Of a stretch of DNA of 36,429 nucleotides, positions 17,372-25,703 are shown piece after piece; position 1 is the first letter of the stretch; every line of letters starts with the position of its first letter. Both the position numbers and the translations under genes were made by a program. Source of the DNA: an uncultured Methylophilaceae bacterium (GTDB lineage: Bacteria; Pseudomonadota; Gammaproteobacteria; Burkholderiales; Methylophilaceae); the NCBI GenBank assembly GCA_903909015.1, contig CAIVUE010000123.1, forward strand, positions 1-36,429. The letters are read 5' to 3'. Under the pieces are notes generated by a model that saw only the letters and a program-made list of their open reading frames with translations, searched no databases and was not told the origin of the DNA.

Positions 17372-18853
17372 TTATATAGACTTGCGTTGATTTGCCGCGG
17401 GAATGTTAAGAGACTCGCGGTATTTGGCAATTGTACGTCTTGCAACGACAATGCCTTGTTTCGATAAAACTTCTGTTAATTGATTATCGGATAGCGGTTT
17501 TTTAGGATTTTCTTCAGCCACCATTTGTTTGATTAGAGCGCGAATTGCCGTTGCTGAGCAAGCCCCCCCGCTATCAGTTGCTACATGACTTCCAAAGAAA
17601 TATTTCAGTTCATAAACCCCTCGAGGTGTGAGCATATATTTTCTCGTTGTAACACGCGATACAGTAGATTCATGCAAACCAAGTTCATCTGCAATTTCAC
17701 GCAATACTAAAGGACGCATCGCGATTTCACCATGTTCAAAGAAATTACTTTGTTGTTCAATAATTGCTTGTGAGACACGTAAAATCGTTGAGAAGCGTTG
17801 TTCGATATTTTTAATCATCCACTTTGCTTCTTGCATCTGGCTATTTAAATACTGGTTAGAACTATCACGATTACGTTTCAATATATCAGCATAAAGTTTA
17901 TTGATACGTAACTTTGGAACGACTTCATCATTTAAGCTTGCCTGCCAATGACCTTTAACTTTTTTTACAACAATTTCATGTTGAATATAATGACCCGCTG
18001 CTAGTTTTGTAAAGTCACTACCAGGACGTGGATTTAAATTCTTTAGCATATGTTGCGCACTTCTAATGCTGGCATCATCGCAACGAAGTGCCTTTTTAAG
18101 TTTGACGTAATCGCGCGATGCCAATGCTGGCAAGTGATGTTCGGCAATTTGTGATGCTAATTCAAAAATGCTTTTATTCTCTTGAAGAACATCTTGCGGC
18201 AGCAATCCTAATTGCAACAATAAGCACTCAGATAAATTGCGTGCGCCAACACCTGGAGGGTCAAGGTGTTGAATATGTTTTAAGGCTGTTTGTAATTCCA
18301 GGATATCTATTTCAAGTTCGGTAGAAAGCAATTCCGCCAACTCATCAAGGGATTGCTCTAAATAACCATCTTCATTAATCGCATCTACTAAAAACATAGA
18401 GAGATTTTGATCACGTTCGGACAGTGGCATTAATTTAATTTGGCTGATGAGATGATCACGTAATGTTGGTGCAACAGCTTCTTGGAATGTGTAGTCATTG
18501 TCGTCATCTTGGTTTCCACTTTCTTCCCAGCGATGACTAGTTGCCCCTCCAAAATAATCGTCGCTTAATGACACATTTTCTGAACTCTCAGCTGACGCAT
18601 CTTCATTCTTTTGACTTGTGTTTGAAGTACTGATCGAATCTTTGGTTGAGAAATCTGTGCTCGTAAATTGACTAACATTTTCTGATCCATCGTCATTTTT
18701 GTCAGTCCTTTCGAGTAAAGGATTTTCTTGCAAAATGGTTTCTAATTCTTGATTCAACTCTTGAGAAGATAGTTGTAGCAATCGAATAGACTGTTGTAGC
18801 TGCGGTGTGAGCGCGAGACTTTGTGAGAATTTGAGTTGTAAACTTTGTTTCAT
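17372..18853 (-). CDS. rpoN: RNA polymerase sigma-54 factor
   Basis: 493 residues. The Gln/Leu-rich region I (1-50: LQLKFSQSLALTPQLQQSI) receives the activator signal. An acidic, Ser-rich region II (about 50-130) follows, then the core-binding domain (DHLISQIKLM to LNPRPGSDF). The helix-turn-helix is at DELGLHESTVSRVT, and the C-terminal RpoN box ARRTIAKYRE is at 471-480, contacting the -24 promoter element. All regions appear intact. It is placed between lptB and hpf, the usual order. The NtrX-like regulator in this window seems unable to work as its activator, so other activators must exist if the factor is used. Confidence 0.97.
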   Translation of the reverse strand: MKQSLQLKFSQSLALTPQLQQSIRLLQLSSQELNQELETILQENPLLERTDKNDDGSENVSQFTSTDFSTKDSISTSNTSQKNEDASAESSENVSLSDDYFGGATSHRWEESGNQDDDNDYTFQEAVAPTLRDHLISQIKLMPLSERDQNLSMFLVDAINEDGYLEQSLDELAELLSTELEIDILELQTALKHIQHLDPPGVGARNLSECLLLQLGLLPQDVLQENKSIFELASQIAEHHLPALASRDYVKLKKALRCDDASIRSAQHMLKNLNPRPGSDFTKLAAGHYIQHEIVVKKVKGHWQASLNDEVVPKLRINKLYADILKRNRDSSNQYLNSQMQEAKWMIKNIEQRFSTILRVSQAIIEQQSNFFEHGEIAMRPLVLREIADELGLHESTVSRVTTRKYMLTPRGVYELKYFFGSHVATDSGGACSATAIRALIKQMVAEENPKKPLSDNQLTEVLSKQGIVVARRTIAKYRESLNIPAANQRKSI

Positions 18854-18882
18854 TTAGCGCTTAATTTTGCTGCATTTATTCA

Positions 18883-19605
18883 TTAAAGGCGGAAGTGTTT
18901 GCCCAAATATACTTCTCTAACATTTTGATTTTCAATAATCTCTGCAGGGGTTCCAGAAGCAAAAATACGCCCTTCGTTTACAATATAAGCCCTGTCACAT
19001 ATGCCTAGCGTTTCGCGAACATTGTGATCCGTAATCAAAACACCGATATTTTTGTCTGTTAAAAATTTGATGGTTTTTTGAATGTCTATTACCGCAATTG
19101 GATCAATGCCAGCAAACGGCTCATCTAGTAAAATAAACTTTGGATTGGTTGCTAGGCATCGCGCAATTTCAACACGTCTTCTTTCGCCGCCGGATAAACT
19201 CACAGCAAGGTTGTCCCGAATGTGCGAAATGTGTAATTCATCCAAAAGCTCATCTAAGCGCTTTTCTATTGCTTCAGGACTTAGTTTTTGTAACTCCAAT
19301 ATCGCCCGGATGTTGTCTGCGGCGGTCAGTTTTCTAAAAATAGATGGCTCCTGCGGCAAGTAAGATAAGCCCATATGCGCACGCTGATGAATTGGTAAGC
19401 GACTAATATCCTTGCCATTTAGAATGATGCGCCCGTCATTTGATGGCACTAACCCAACAATCATATAAAAGCTTGTTGTTTTACCTGCGCCATTTGGACC
19501 AAGCAATCCTACGACTTCACCGCTTTTAATATTGAGTGAGATATCCTGCACTACTGTACGGGTTTTATATTGCTTTCGTAAATTCTGAACAATTAACTCA
19601 GTCAT
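18883..19605 (-). CDS. lptB: LPS export ABC transporter ATP-binding protein
   Basis: 240 residues, usual length. LptB powers extraction of LPS from the inner membrane together with LptF and LptG (not in the window). Walker [10 protein letters not shown] is at 36-44, Q-loop in [14 protein letters not shown] signature [13 protein letters not shown], Walker [13 protein letters not shown], and the switch histidine in [10 protein letters not shown]. It lies nine bases after lptA on the same strand and 29 bases before rpoN. Confidence 0.97.
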   Translation of the reverse strand: MTELIVQNLRKQYKTRTVVQDISLNIKSGEVVGLLGPNGAGKTTSFYMIVGLVPSNDGRIILNGKDISRLPIHQRAHMGLSYLPQEPSIFRKLTAADNIRAILELQKLSPEAIEKRLDELLDELHISHIRDNLAVSLSGGERRRVEIARCLATNPKFILLDEPFAGIDPIAVIDIQKTIKFLTDKNIGVLITDHNVRETLGICDRAYIVNEGRIFASGTPAEIIENQNVREVYLGKHFRL

Positions 19606-19614
19606 GGGGACGCT

Positions 19615-20145
19615 TTAGTTACTATCTTCTGCAGGTTTGTTTTTAGGTTGGATGATTGCTTTTACTCGGCCAGTTGGAGTAGCGGCAGTGGCTGATTTAG
19701 GCCCCCCACCAATAACTTCTGAATATTCTGCATTCGCGTCATACATAATGTAATCACCATGCACGATATCGTCAGCACGCTTTACCCAAGCTTTCGTATA
19801 GAGCTGTACTTTATCCATTCGGCCATCGTATTCAATTCGCAAGGCAGCTCCCTCCATATATTCATCCTTGCCTTCACGTTTTTGTTTGAAGGTGGTTGGA
19901 TTGCCATAGGATGAGCTATGTTGAAAACCTTCAACGTCTTCACGCACCACTAATTTATCAGCGTGAATAATTAATGTGCCTTGGGTCACAATAACATTTC
20001 CCGTGTAAACACTAATTTTCTTTGCATCATTCACAGTGACGGTGTCTGCCTCAATTTCAATTGGTTTATCTTTATCCGCCTTTTCCGCAAATGCCGGCAG
20101 TGCTATGAATATGAATAAACATGAAATGAAGAAATTACGCACCAT
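19615..20145 (-). CDS. lptA: LPS periplasmic bridge protein
   Basis: 176 residues from the ATG at 20145. This start has a perfect AGGAG five bases upstream, and the protein then begins with a signal peptide (MVRNFFISCLFIFIALPAFA, cut before EKADKDKP). The mature part is the OstA/LptA beta-jellyroll: IEIEADTVTVNDAKKISVYTGNV, ADKLVVREDVEGFQH, DYIMYDANAEYSEVIGG. LptA links LptC in the inner membrane to LptD in the outer membrane. A longer in-frame reading begins inside lptC and would destroy the signal peptide. Confidence 0.94.
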   Translation of the reverse strand: MVRNFFISCLFIFIALPAFAEKADKDKPIEIEADTVTVNDAKKISVYTGNVIVTQGTLIIHADKLVVREDVEGFQHSSSYGNPTTFKQKREGKDEYMEGAALRIEYDGRMDKVQLYTKAWVKRADDIVHGDYIMYDANAEYSEVIGGGPKSATAATPTGRVKAIIQPKNKPAEDSN

Positions 20146-20158
20146 ACGAACTCCTAAA

Positions 20159-20890
20159 TCAATTTTTCTTAAGATCGCGATTTGAGTATTGAGACGAGTT
20201 TGAAGATTTTTTGACATTATTTGCCTTGTTATCTGGGACTGTTGTATTTGTAGTCCTCGCAGTATTCACCTTAGCGCTTGAGCTAGGATTAGGCAAGGGT
20301 GCTTTGGATGATTTTGTAATTGGTCTTTCATAATGCACCCTTACTCTTTTGAGTAATGTGAAAGTCTTTTGAGACTTGTCGTAAATCATCCCTGTGCCGT
20401 GAATCACTGTTTTGGGGGCTTGGGTAATCACTACATCGCTTTCAGTAGTTACAATTTCTTTTTTAGGAAGAACTTTTAAATAGTTCGTTGATAGGCGCAT
20501 TTCTCCGCGGCCCTCAAAGGCTTGGCGAACAACGACAACATTATCTTTAAATTCAACCATCTCACCATTTGATGACACTAAGCCTTTTTGCCCTTCAATT
20601 TGAGTATAAGGCTTATTTTCTGCGTATTGAGTAAACCGAGGACGTAATAGCTCAGTGCTGTCGTTATCGGGATAGTGGCGCATTTCAGTGGCTGCTAACA
20701 TATTACGTAGATTGCCATTTAGATCGGTTTTTGTTGTGACGAAATTCTCAATAAAATAATCGATATCATGACGATTGCTACCATCAATTTTTTGAGTGTT
20801 TGACTTGACGGTGTTATTAATCCAAAAAGTGATGAATGCAAGCAAGCTCAACACAATTAGTGGAAAAATAATGGTGCTTCGTCCATTCAT
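20159..20890 (-). CDS. lptC: LPS export protein LptC with long C-terminal extension
   Basis: 243 residues from the ATG at 20890; an in-frame ATG pair seven codons upstream (20911) is possible but has no ribosome site. One membrane helix near the start (IIFPLIVLSLLAFITFWI) anchors the protein to the inner membrane. The periplasmic jellyroll follows, including DVVITQAPKTVIHGTGM. LptC proteins are usually about 190 residues and end shortly after this domain. Here about 50 further residues, rich in Ser, Asn, Thr, Lys and Pro, continue to the end (RDLKKN). The stop is 13 bases before the lptA start. Confidence 0.9.
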   Translation of the reverse strand: MNGRSTIIFPLIVLSLLAFITFWINNTVKSNTQKIDGSNRHDIDYFIENFVTTKTDLNGNLRNMLAATEMRHYPDNDSTELLRPRFTQYAENKPYTQIEGQKGLVSSNGEMVEFKDNVVVVRQAFEGRGEMRLSTNYLKVLPKKEIVTTESDVVITQAPKTVIHGTGMIYDKSQKTFTLLKRVRVHYERPITKSSKAPLPNPSSSAKVNTARTTNTTVPDNKANNVKKSSNSSQYSNRDLKKN

Positions 20891-20921
20891 AAATGCGCCT
20901 GATTCCATCAAGTCACTATTT

Positions 20922-21461
20922 TTACTTTAAAAACTTCGCCATTTGGCCATCAAAAGTGTTTTGGGCTTTCATTAAAAGCTCACACAATTCTCGAACTGCA
21001 CCATGCCCAGCCTCACGAGTAGTAATGTAATGGGAATACTCTTTTACCAGAGGCATTGCATGTGGGACAGTAACAGCTAAACCAGCGCGACGCATTGGCG
21101 GAATATCAATCACATCGTCGCCCATGAACATACACTCTTCAGCAGTGACGTTTAAGTCTTTAAGAATTTGGTTAAATGCTTCTAGTTTGTCTTCGACACC
21201 TTGATATACGTGAGCAATCTTAATGTTTTCAGCACGCTTAGTGACAACCTTAGATGTGCGGCCTGTCACAATAGCCATTTTGAGGCCTGTATTGTGCAAA
21301 AGCTTCAATCCCAAACCATCTTGTGAATGAAAGTTTTTATATTCCAATCCATCATCACCAAGCATTAGGCCGCCATTGGTCATGACGCCGTCTACATCAA
21401 ATATAACAACTTTGATTTTTTTTGCACGTTCTTCAATTGAAATATTGTCTGCTAAAGCCAC
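20922..21461 (-). CDS. kdsC: 3-deoxy-D-manno-octulosonate 8-phosphate phosphatase
   Basis: 179 residues. It removes phosphate from Kdo-8-phosphate to give Kdo for LPS. This HAD-family enzyme shows motif I VIFDVDGVMTNGG with the nucleophile Asp22 and Asp24, motif II VTGRTS, and motif IV MGDDVIDIPPMRRAG. The start is GTG at 21461, supported by AAGGTGG at seven bases' distance inside the last codons of kdsD. Genes are two bases apart. Confidence 0.96.
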   Translation of the reverse strand: MALADNISIEERAKKIKVVIFDVDGVMTNGGLMLGDDGLEYKNFHSQDGLGLKLLHNTGLKMAIVTGRTSKVVTKRAENIKIAHVYQGVEDKLEAFNQILKDLNVTAEECMFMGDDVIDIPPMRRAGLAVTVPHAMPLVKEYSHYITTREAGHGAVRELCELLMKAQNTFDGQMAKFLK

Positions 21462-21463
21462 TT

Positions 21464-22462
21464 TTAAACCACCTTTGCGATAAGTAAATCGTGCATATTA
21501 ATTGCACCTACTAACTCACCTTGCTGATCGACAACTAGCAAGGCTGTAATTTTTCTTTGTTCCATAATCTCAACCGCTTCAACGGCTAATTGCTCGGGGG
21601 TTATATTTTGCGGATTTTCATGCATCACATCTAGAATATTGGTGTTGTTGATATCAATTCCATTCTCAAAGGCGCGACGTAAGTCACCATCGGTAAAAAT
21701 ACCAATAGCCCTATTTTCGGCATCAACAATCGCAGTCATCCCTAAACCTTTGCGTGACATCTCTATTAACGCATCTTTAAGACTGGCTTTAACAGTGACT
21801 CTTGGGATCGCTGAACCCCGGCGCATGATGTCTTGGATACGAATGAGTAATTTTCGCCCTATGCTTCCGCCAGGATGGGAGCGGGCAAAATCCTCTGCTG
21901 AGAATTCGCGTTGATCTAAGACTGCAAGCGCCAATGCATCGCCTAACGCAAGCATCGCAGTAGAGCTGGCAGTCGGCGCAAGTCCTAATGGACAAGCCTC
22001 GATTGCAACTTCGGCATCTAGATGAATATCACCTTGTCTTGCTAGCGTAGAATTAATTTTTCCAGTAATGCTGACAATTTTAGTTCCTAAACGCTTGAGT
22101 AAAGGCATTATTGTCAGTAATTCATCACTTTCACCGGAGTTAGAAAGTGCAATGACGACATCTTCTTTAGTGATCATCCCTAAATCACCATGGCTTGCTT
22201 CAGCCGGGTGCATAAAGAAAGCAGGGGTGCCAGTGCTTGCAAAAGTAGACGCAATTTTATTGCCAATATGACCAGATTTGCCCATGCCACTGACCACAAC
22301 TCTGCCTTGGCAATGTAAAATGAGCTCAACGGCTTTGGTGAAGTTGCTATCAAGTTTTTCTGCCAGTGCTTCAACCGCGTTCGCTTCAATCAATAATACT
22401 GATTTGGCGATGTCGATAGGTGATTTCTTGGAGCTTGATTTTTCTAATGATGATTTTTTCAT
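21464..22462 (-). CDS. kdsD: Arabinose-5-phosphate isomerase
   Basis: 332 residues from the ATG at 22462. It converts ribulose-5-phosphate to arabinose-5-phosphate, the first step of Kdo synthesis. The SIS domain has GRVVVSGMGKSGHIGNKIA, HPAEASHGDLGM and ALSNSGESDEL. Two CBS domains follow from about residue 210 (MRRGSAIPRV, then VMHENPQNITPEQ). Length matches E. coli KdsD (328). It is the first gene of the minus-strand block. No Shine-Dalgarno is seen before the ATG; a TATACT hexamer lies eight bases upstream. Confidence 0.95.
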   Translation of the reverse strand: MKKSSLEKSSSKKSPIDIAKSVLLIEANAVEALAEKLDSNFTKAVELILHCQGRVVVSGMGKSGHIGNKIASTFASTGTPAFFMHPAEASHGDLGMITKEDVVIALSNSGESDELLTIMPLLKRLGTKIVSITGKINSTLARQGDIHLDAEVAIEACPLGLAPTASSTAMLALGDALALAVLDQREFSAEDFARSHPGGSIGRKLLIRIQDIMRRGSAIPRVTVKASLKDALIEMSRKGLGMTAIVDAENRAIGIFTDGDLRRAFENGIDINNTNILDVMHENPQNITPEQLAVEAVEIMEQRKITALLVVDQQGELVGAINMHDLLIAKVV

Positions 22463-22470
22463 ACATGCCA

Positions 22471-22499
22471 AGTATAAAAGGGAATGCATCATGAATAAA
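22471..22499 (-). promoter_or_regulatory. Possible sigma-70 promoter for the kdsD block
   Basis: On the minus strand TTTATT (22499-22494) and TATACT (22476-22471) are separated by 17 bases. The -10 is a 5/6 match to TATAAT and the -35 a 3/6 match to TTGACA. A transcript would start within a base or two of the kdsD ATG, so the mRNA would be nearly leaderless. AT-rich DNA gives such matches often; moderate to low confidence. Confidence 0.35.
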
Positions 22500-22567
22500 G
22501 GACACAATTGCAATTTAGTCTGACTTTTAGCCTAAGTCGGCATGAATTTTGCAATATTATATAGTTT

Positions 22568-24541
22568 ATGCACGAAACCTTGCCCGCCATTTTATTATTG
22601 TTGATTAGCTCTGTACTCGCAGTTGCTCTATTTCGCGCATTCCGTTTGCCGGCAATGCTGGCTTATTTTCTAGTCGGGTTGTTACTTGGGCCAAAGACTT
22701 TTGGTTTTTTGCCAGATAGTGAGGCCAATAGAGAATTAGCTGAATTCGGCATAGTTTTCTTAATGTTTAGCATCGGTTTGGAATTTAGCCTTACACAACT
22801 ATATTCCATGCGTCGAATCGTATTAGGCATTGGTGGTTTGCAGGTCGCCATATCCTTGGCCGTTATCATGATGGTCTGTTTTGCTTTTGATCTTAGCTGG
22901 CAGTCATCTTTAGTCGTAGGGGGGGCATTAGCAATGTCGTCAACGGCTATCGTTTCAAAATTGCTTGTTGAGCGATTGGATTTGAATTCACGTCACGGCC
23001 GAGTGGCAATTGGTGTTCTTTTGTTTCAGGATCTTGCGGTTGTGCCCTTGCTGGTTCTAATCCCAGCAATTTCAAGTCAAAGTGGTTCTCTTGCTTATAC
23101 ATTAAGTATTGCTGTCCTAAAAGCCGCAGTAATGCTCTTTCTTCTATTTTTTATTGGTAAAAACTTGATGAACCGTTGGTTTGGTGTAGTAGCTCGTCAG
23201 AAGTCTAGAGAGCTGTTCGTCATGAATGTTTTGATGGTTACTTTGGTTTTGGCTTACGCCACAAAATTAGCCGGACTGTCATATGCCCTCGGTGCTTTTA
23301 TTGCAGGCATGTTGATTTCAGAAACACGTTTTCGTTACCAGGTTGAGTCAGATATCGCAGCATTTCGCGATATCTTAATGGGTTTGTTTTTTATTACCAT
23401 TGGCATGCTGCTCGATTTTCATAGCCTGGGCGGCAACCTGTCTAATATTTTTCTGATCGTTATTGGATTAATTCTCTTTAAAACCTTGGTTGTTGCATCG
23501 CTTTGTCTTTTATTTAAATATGAGCCCGGAGTTGCTTTGCGTGCAGGGGTAACTTTGGCTCAAGCAGGTGAGTTTTCATTTGTAGTGTTTGCTTTAGGCT
23601 TGGATCACGGCTTGATTAGCAACGATTTGTTGCAACTTGTCCTTGCTGGGTCACTTCTTTCAATGTTTGCCGCGCCATTTATCATTCAGCACAATTTGCA
23701 AATTGCTGAGTTTTTTTCAAGAAGTTATACGCGAAATCGTAAAAGCCAAATCGAGGGTATTGAGAATGTTGGTAAGCAACTTAAAGACCATGTCATTATT
23801 TGTGGCTTCGGTCGAAGCGGCCAATACTTAAGTAGATTCTTAAAAGAGGAAAAATTTCCATTTATCGCTTTGGATATGGATCCTGCCCTAGTGCAAGAAG
23901 CGGCGAGTGCTGGAGAGAATGTCATGTATGGGGACGCTGGCAAGCGTTTGGTCTTGGCTGCTGCTGGTGCGGCACGTGCAAAAGCATTAATCATTAGTTA
24001 CGATGATCCGCCATCCGCAATTAAAATCTTGCATTTGGTTAACGATTACTTTCCTAACTTGCCTGTTGTTGTTCGCACTGTAGACGATGCGAATATGGAA
24101 TTATTCAGAGATGCGGGTGCTTCAGAGGTCGTGCCTGAGGTTCTTGAAGGCAGCTTGATGCTTGCTTCACATGCTCTAGTGCTTCTAGGTGTTCCCCTTA
24201 ATAGAGTTGTAAGGCGTATTCGCCTGTTTCGAGAAGAGCGATACAAAATGTTTAAAGGATTTTTTCATGGCATTTCTGATGGCGATGAAGCAGTTGAGCG
24301 TGCCGCGCCTCGGTTCCATTCCTTACCTGTAAATGCTTTAGCCTATTGTATTGGTAAGTCAATCAAAGATATTTATTTCGGGATTTGTAAAGCCGAAATT
24401 ACAGCTGTTAGACGCGATTCTAATCCTGTGGAAGTCTCACCTGATTTTGTATTTCAAGAGGGCGATGTAGTGGTCTTGTTAGCTAAGCCTCATGATTTGG
24501 TTTTAGCAGAGAGAATACTACTTACAGGTAAAGAGACGTGA
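22568..24541 (+). CDS. CPA2 family monovalent cation:proton antiporter (KefB/KefC-like)
   Basis: 657 residues. The N-terminal 375 or so contain many hydrophobic segments of the sodium/hydrogen exchanger fold, with LPAMLAYFLVGLLLGP, FQDLAVVPLLVLIPA and YALGAFIAGMLISETRFR. A TrkA-N NAD-binding domain follows from about residue 408 (HVIICGFGRSGQYLSRFL), then a TrkA-C domain at the end (VVLLAKPHDLVLAERIL). Proteins of this type exchange K+ or Na+ for H+ and are gated by nucleotides or metabolites. Which of KefB, KefC or YbaL it corresponds to cannot be decided. The stop overlaps the next start as GTGA. No Shine-Dalgarno precedes the ATG; TATTAT lies seven bases upstream. Confidence 0.9.
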   Translation: MHETLPAILLLLISSVLAVALFRAFRLPAMLAYFLVGLLLGPKTFGFLPDSEANRELAEFGIVFLMFSIGLEFSLTQLYSMRRIVLGIGGLQVAISLAVIMMVCFAFDLSWQSSLVVGGALAMSSTAIVSKLLVERLDLNSRHGRVAIGVLLFQDLAVVPLLVLIPAISSQSGSLAYTLSIAVLKAAVMLFLLFFIGKNLMNRWFGVVARQKSRELFVMNVLMVTLVLAYATKLAGLSYALGAFIAGMLISETRFRYQVESDIAAFRDILMGLFFITIGMLLDFHSLGGNLSNIFLIVIGLILFKTLVVASLCLLFKYEPGVALRAGVTLAQAGEFSFVVFALGLDHGLISNDLLQLVLAGSLLSMFAAPFIIQHNLQIAEFFSRSYTRNRKSQIEGIENVGKQLKDHVIICGFGRSGQYLSRFLKEEKFPFIALDMDPALVQEAASAGENVMYGDAGKRLVLAAAGAARAKALIISYDDPPSAIKILHLVNDYFPNLPVVVRTVDDANMELFRDAGASEVVPEVLEGSLMLASHALVLLGVPLNRVVRRIRLFREERYKMFKGFFHGISDGDEAVERAAPRFHSLPVNALAYCIGKSIKDIYFGICKAEITAVRRDSNPVEVSPDFVFQEGDVVVLLAKPHDLVLAERILLTGKET

Positions 24542-25626
24542 GCGAGCACATTGTTATTGTAGGTGGCGGAATTGTTGGTTGTATGACTGCAATGGCCTTG
24601 GTTGATCAAGGAAAGAAGATCACCATCATTGAACGCAATCAAATCGCTAGTCAAACATCAGGTGAATCTTCTTGGGCAGGGGGCGGTATTGTTTTTCCAT
24701 TGCTACCATGGATGTATTCCGACGCTGTTAATAATCTGACAGGATATGGCGCTAAATCTTATCGACAAATTTGTGGGCGCTTAGAGTCCGAAACAGATCT
24801 GCCAACAGGCTTTATTAATTCAGGCTTTTTACTTCTTCCTCCATACGATCAAACGTCTGCTATTGAGTGGTGCAACAATCATCAACAAAAATATGAATTT
24901 ATGGATGAGGTTGATTCACAAATTTCACTTTCAAAGATGGCACAAGCCTCAATTTGGTTTCCAGAGGTTTGCCAAGTTCGCCCCCCTTACTTTATGAAGG
25001 CCTTGCGTCAATGGCTGGTTAACAATGAAGTAACTTTGATGGAAAACACTGAATTGACCCCGCTTAATGAAATTAAGCCACTTAACGTTTGGAAAACTTT
25101 GGATGGTAGGGAAATTAAAGCGGATAAGTTTGTTGTGACATCTGGTGCATGGAGCTTTCAGTTGTTAAAGTCAGTCGCGGAAAAGCTTAAGATCAAGCCA
25201 ATGCGAGGTCAGATTTTACTTTATAAGCCTGCACAAAATCTTAAGCATATTGTTTATAGAGATGGTTTTTATATGATTCCTCGTGATGATGGACATTTGC
25301 TTGTGGGCAGCACCTTGGAGGATGTGGGTTTCGATGCTTCAGTCACTGAATCAGTAAAGACTGAGCTGATGGCTAAGGCCGAAGCGATTATGCCAGCATT
25401 AAAAGGCCTTCCTATTATTAAGCACTGGAGTGGATTGCGGCCTGGCACGCCAGAGAACTTGCCAACAATTGCTGCACATCCTTATGTTCAAAATCTCTAT
25501 CTCAATACTGGCCATTTTCGTTATGGTTTAACTATGGCACCAGCGAGTGCAAGGCTGATTTCAGAGTTGATATCAGGGCAAGCGCCATTTATTGATGTTC
25601 AACCTTTTGGCTTTGCAATTGATTAA
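24538..25626 (+). CDS. FAD-dependent amino acid oxidase, ThiO/DadA-like
   Basis: 362 residues starting at a GTG that overlaps the antiporter stop by four bases, with AAAGAG as ribosome site. The dinucleotide-binding motif IVGGGIVG lies near the N-terminus, followed by TIIERN. The C-terminal part has MRGQILLY, YMIPRDDGHLLVGST, WSGLRPGTPENLPTI and NTGHFRYGLTMAPASA, which match glycine oxidase (ThiO) and related D-amino acid oxidases of the DAO family. ThiO makes iminoglycine for the thiazole of thiamine in some bacteria. No thi genes are near, so the substrate remains open. Confidence 0.85.
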   Translation: MSEHIVIVGGGIVGCMTAMALVDQGKKITIIERNQIASQTSGESSWAGGGIVFPLLPWMYSDAVNNLTGYGAKSYRQICGRLESETDLPTGFINSGFLLLPPYDQTSAIEWCNNHQQKYEFMDEVDSQISLSKMAQASIWFPEVCQVRPPYFMKALRQWLVNNEVTLMENTELTPLNEIKPLNVWKTLDGREIKADKFVVTSGAWSFQLLKSVAEKLKIKPMRGQILLYKPAQNLKHIVYRDGFYMIPRDDGHLLVGSTLEDVGFDASVTESVKTELMAKAEAIMPALKGLPIIKHWSGLRPGTPENLPTIAAHPYVQNLYLNTGHFRYGLTMAPASARLISELISGQAPFIDVQPFGFAID

Positions 25627-25650
25627 TCGCAAGTAAGTCTTGATTTTGGT

Positions 25651-25662
25651 TTGCATATGCAA
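25651..25662. promoter_or_regulatory. Perfect 12-bp palindrome over the probable lpxO -35 region
   Basis: TTGCATATGCAA is its own reverse complement. It overlaps a -35-like TTTGCA at 25650-25655, which is followed after 17 bases by TATAGA (25673-25678), close to the lpxO start at 25704. A palindrome of this size over a promoter is what a dimeric repressor site would look like. Binding protein unknown; inference only. Confidence 0.4.
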
Positions 25663-25703
25663 GTGCTAGTTTTATAGAATCTCCCTATTCCCATCAAAAA
25701 GTG

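Noticed and set aside
20146-20217. Longer N-terminus for lptA
   Set aside because: It would bury the signal peptide and ignore the perfect AGGAG placed five bases before the ATG at 20145.
22463-22513. Longer N-terminus for kdsD
   Set aside because: The extra residues are hydrophobic, have no ribosome site and are not found in the family; length from 22462 fits E. coli KdsD.
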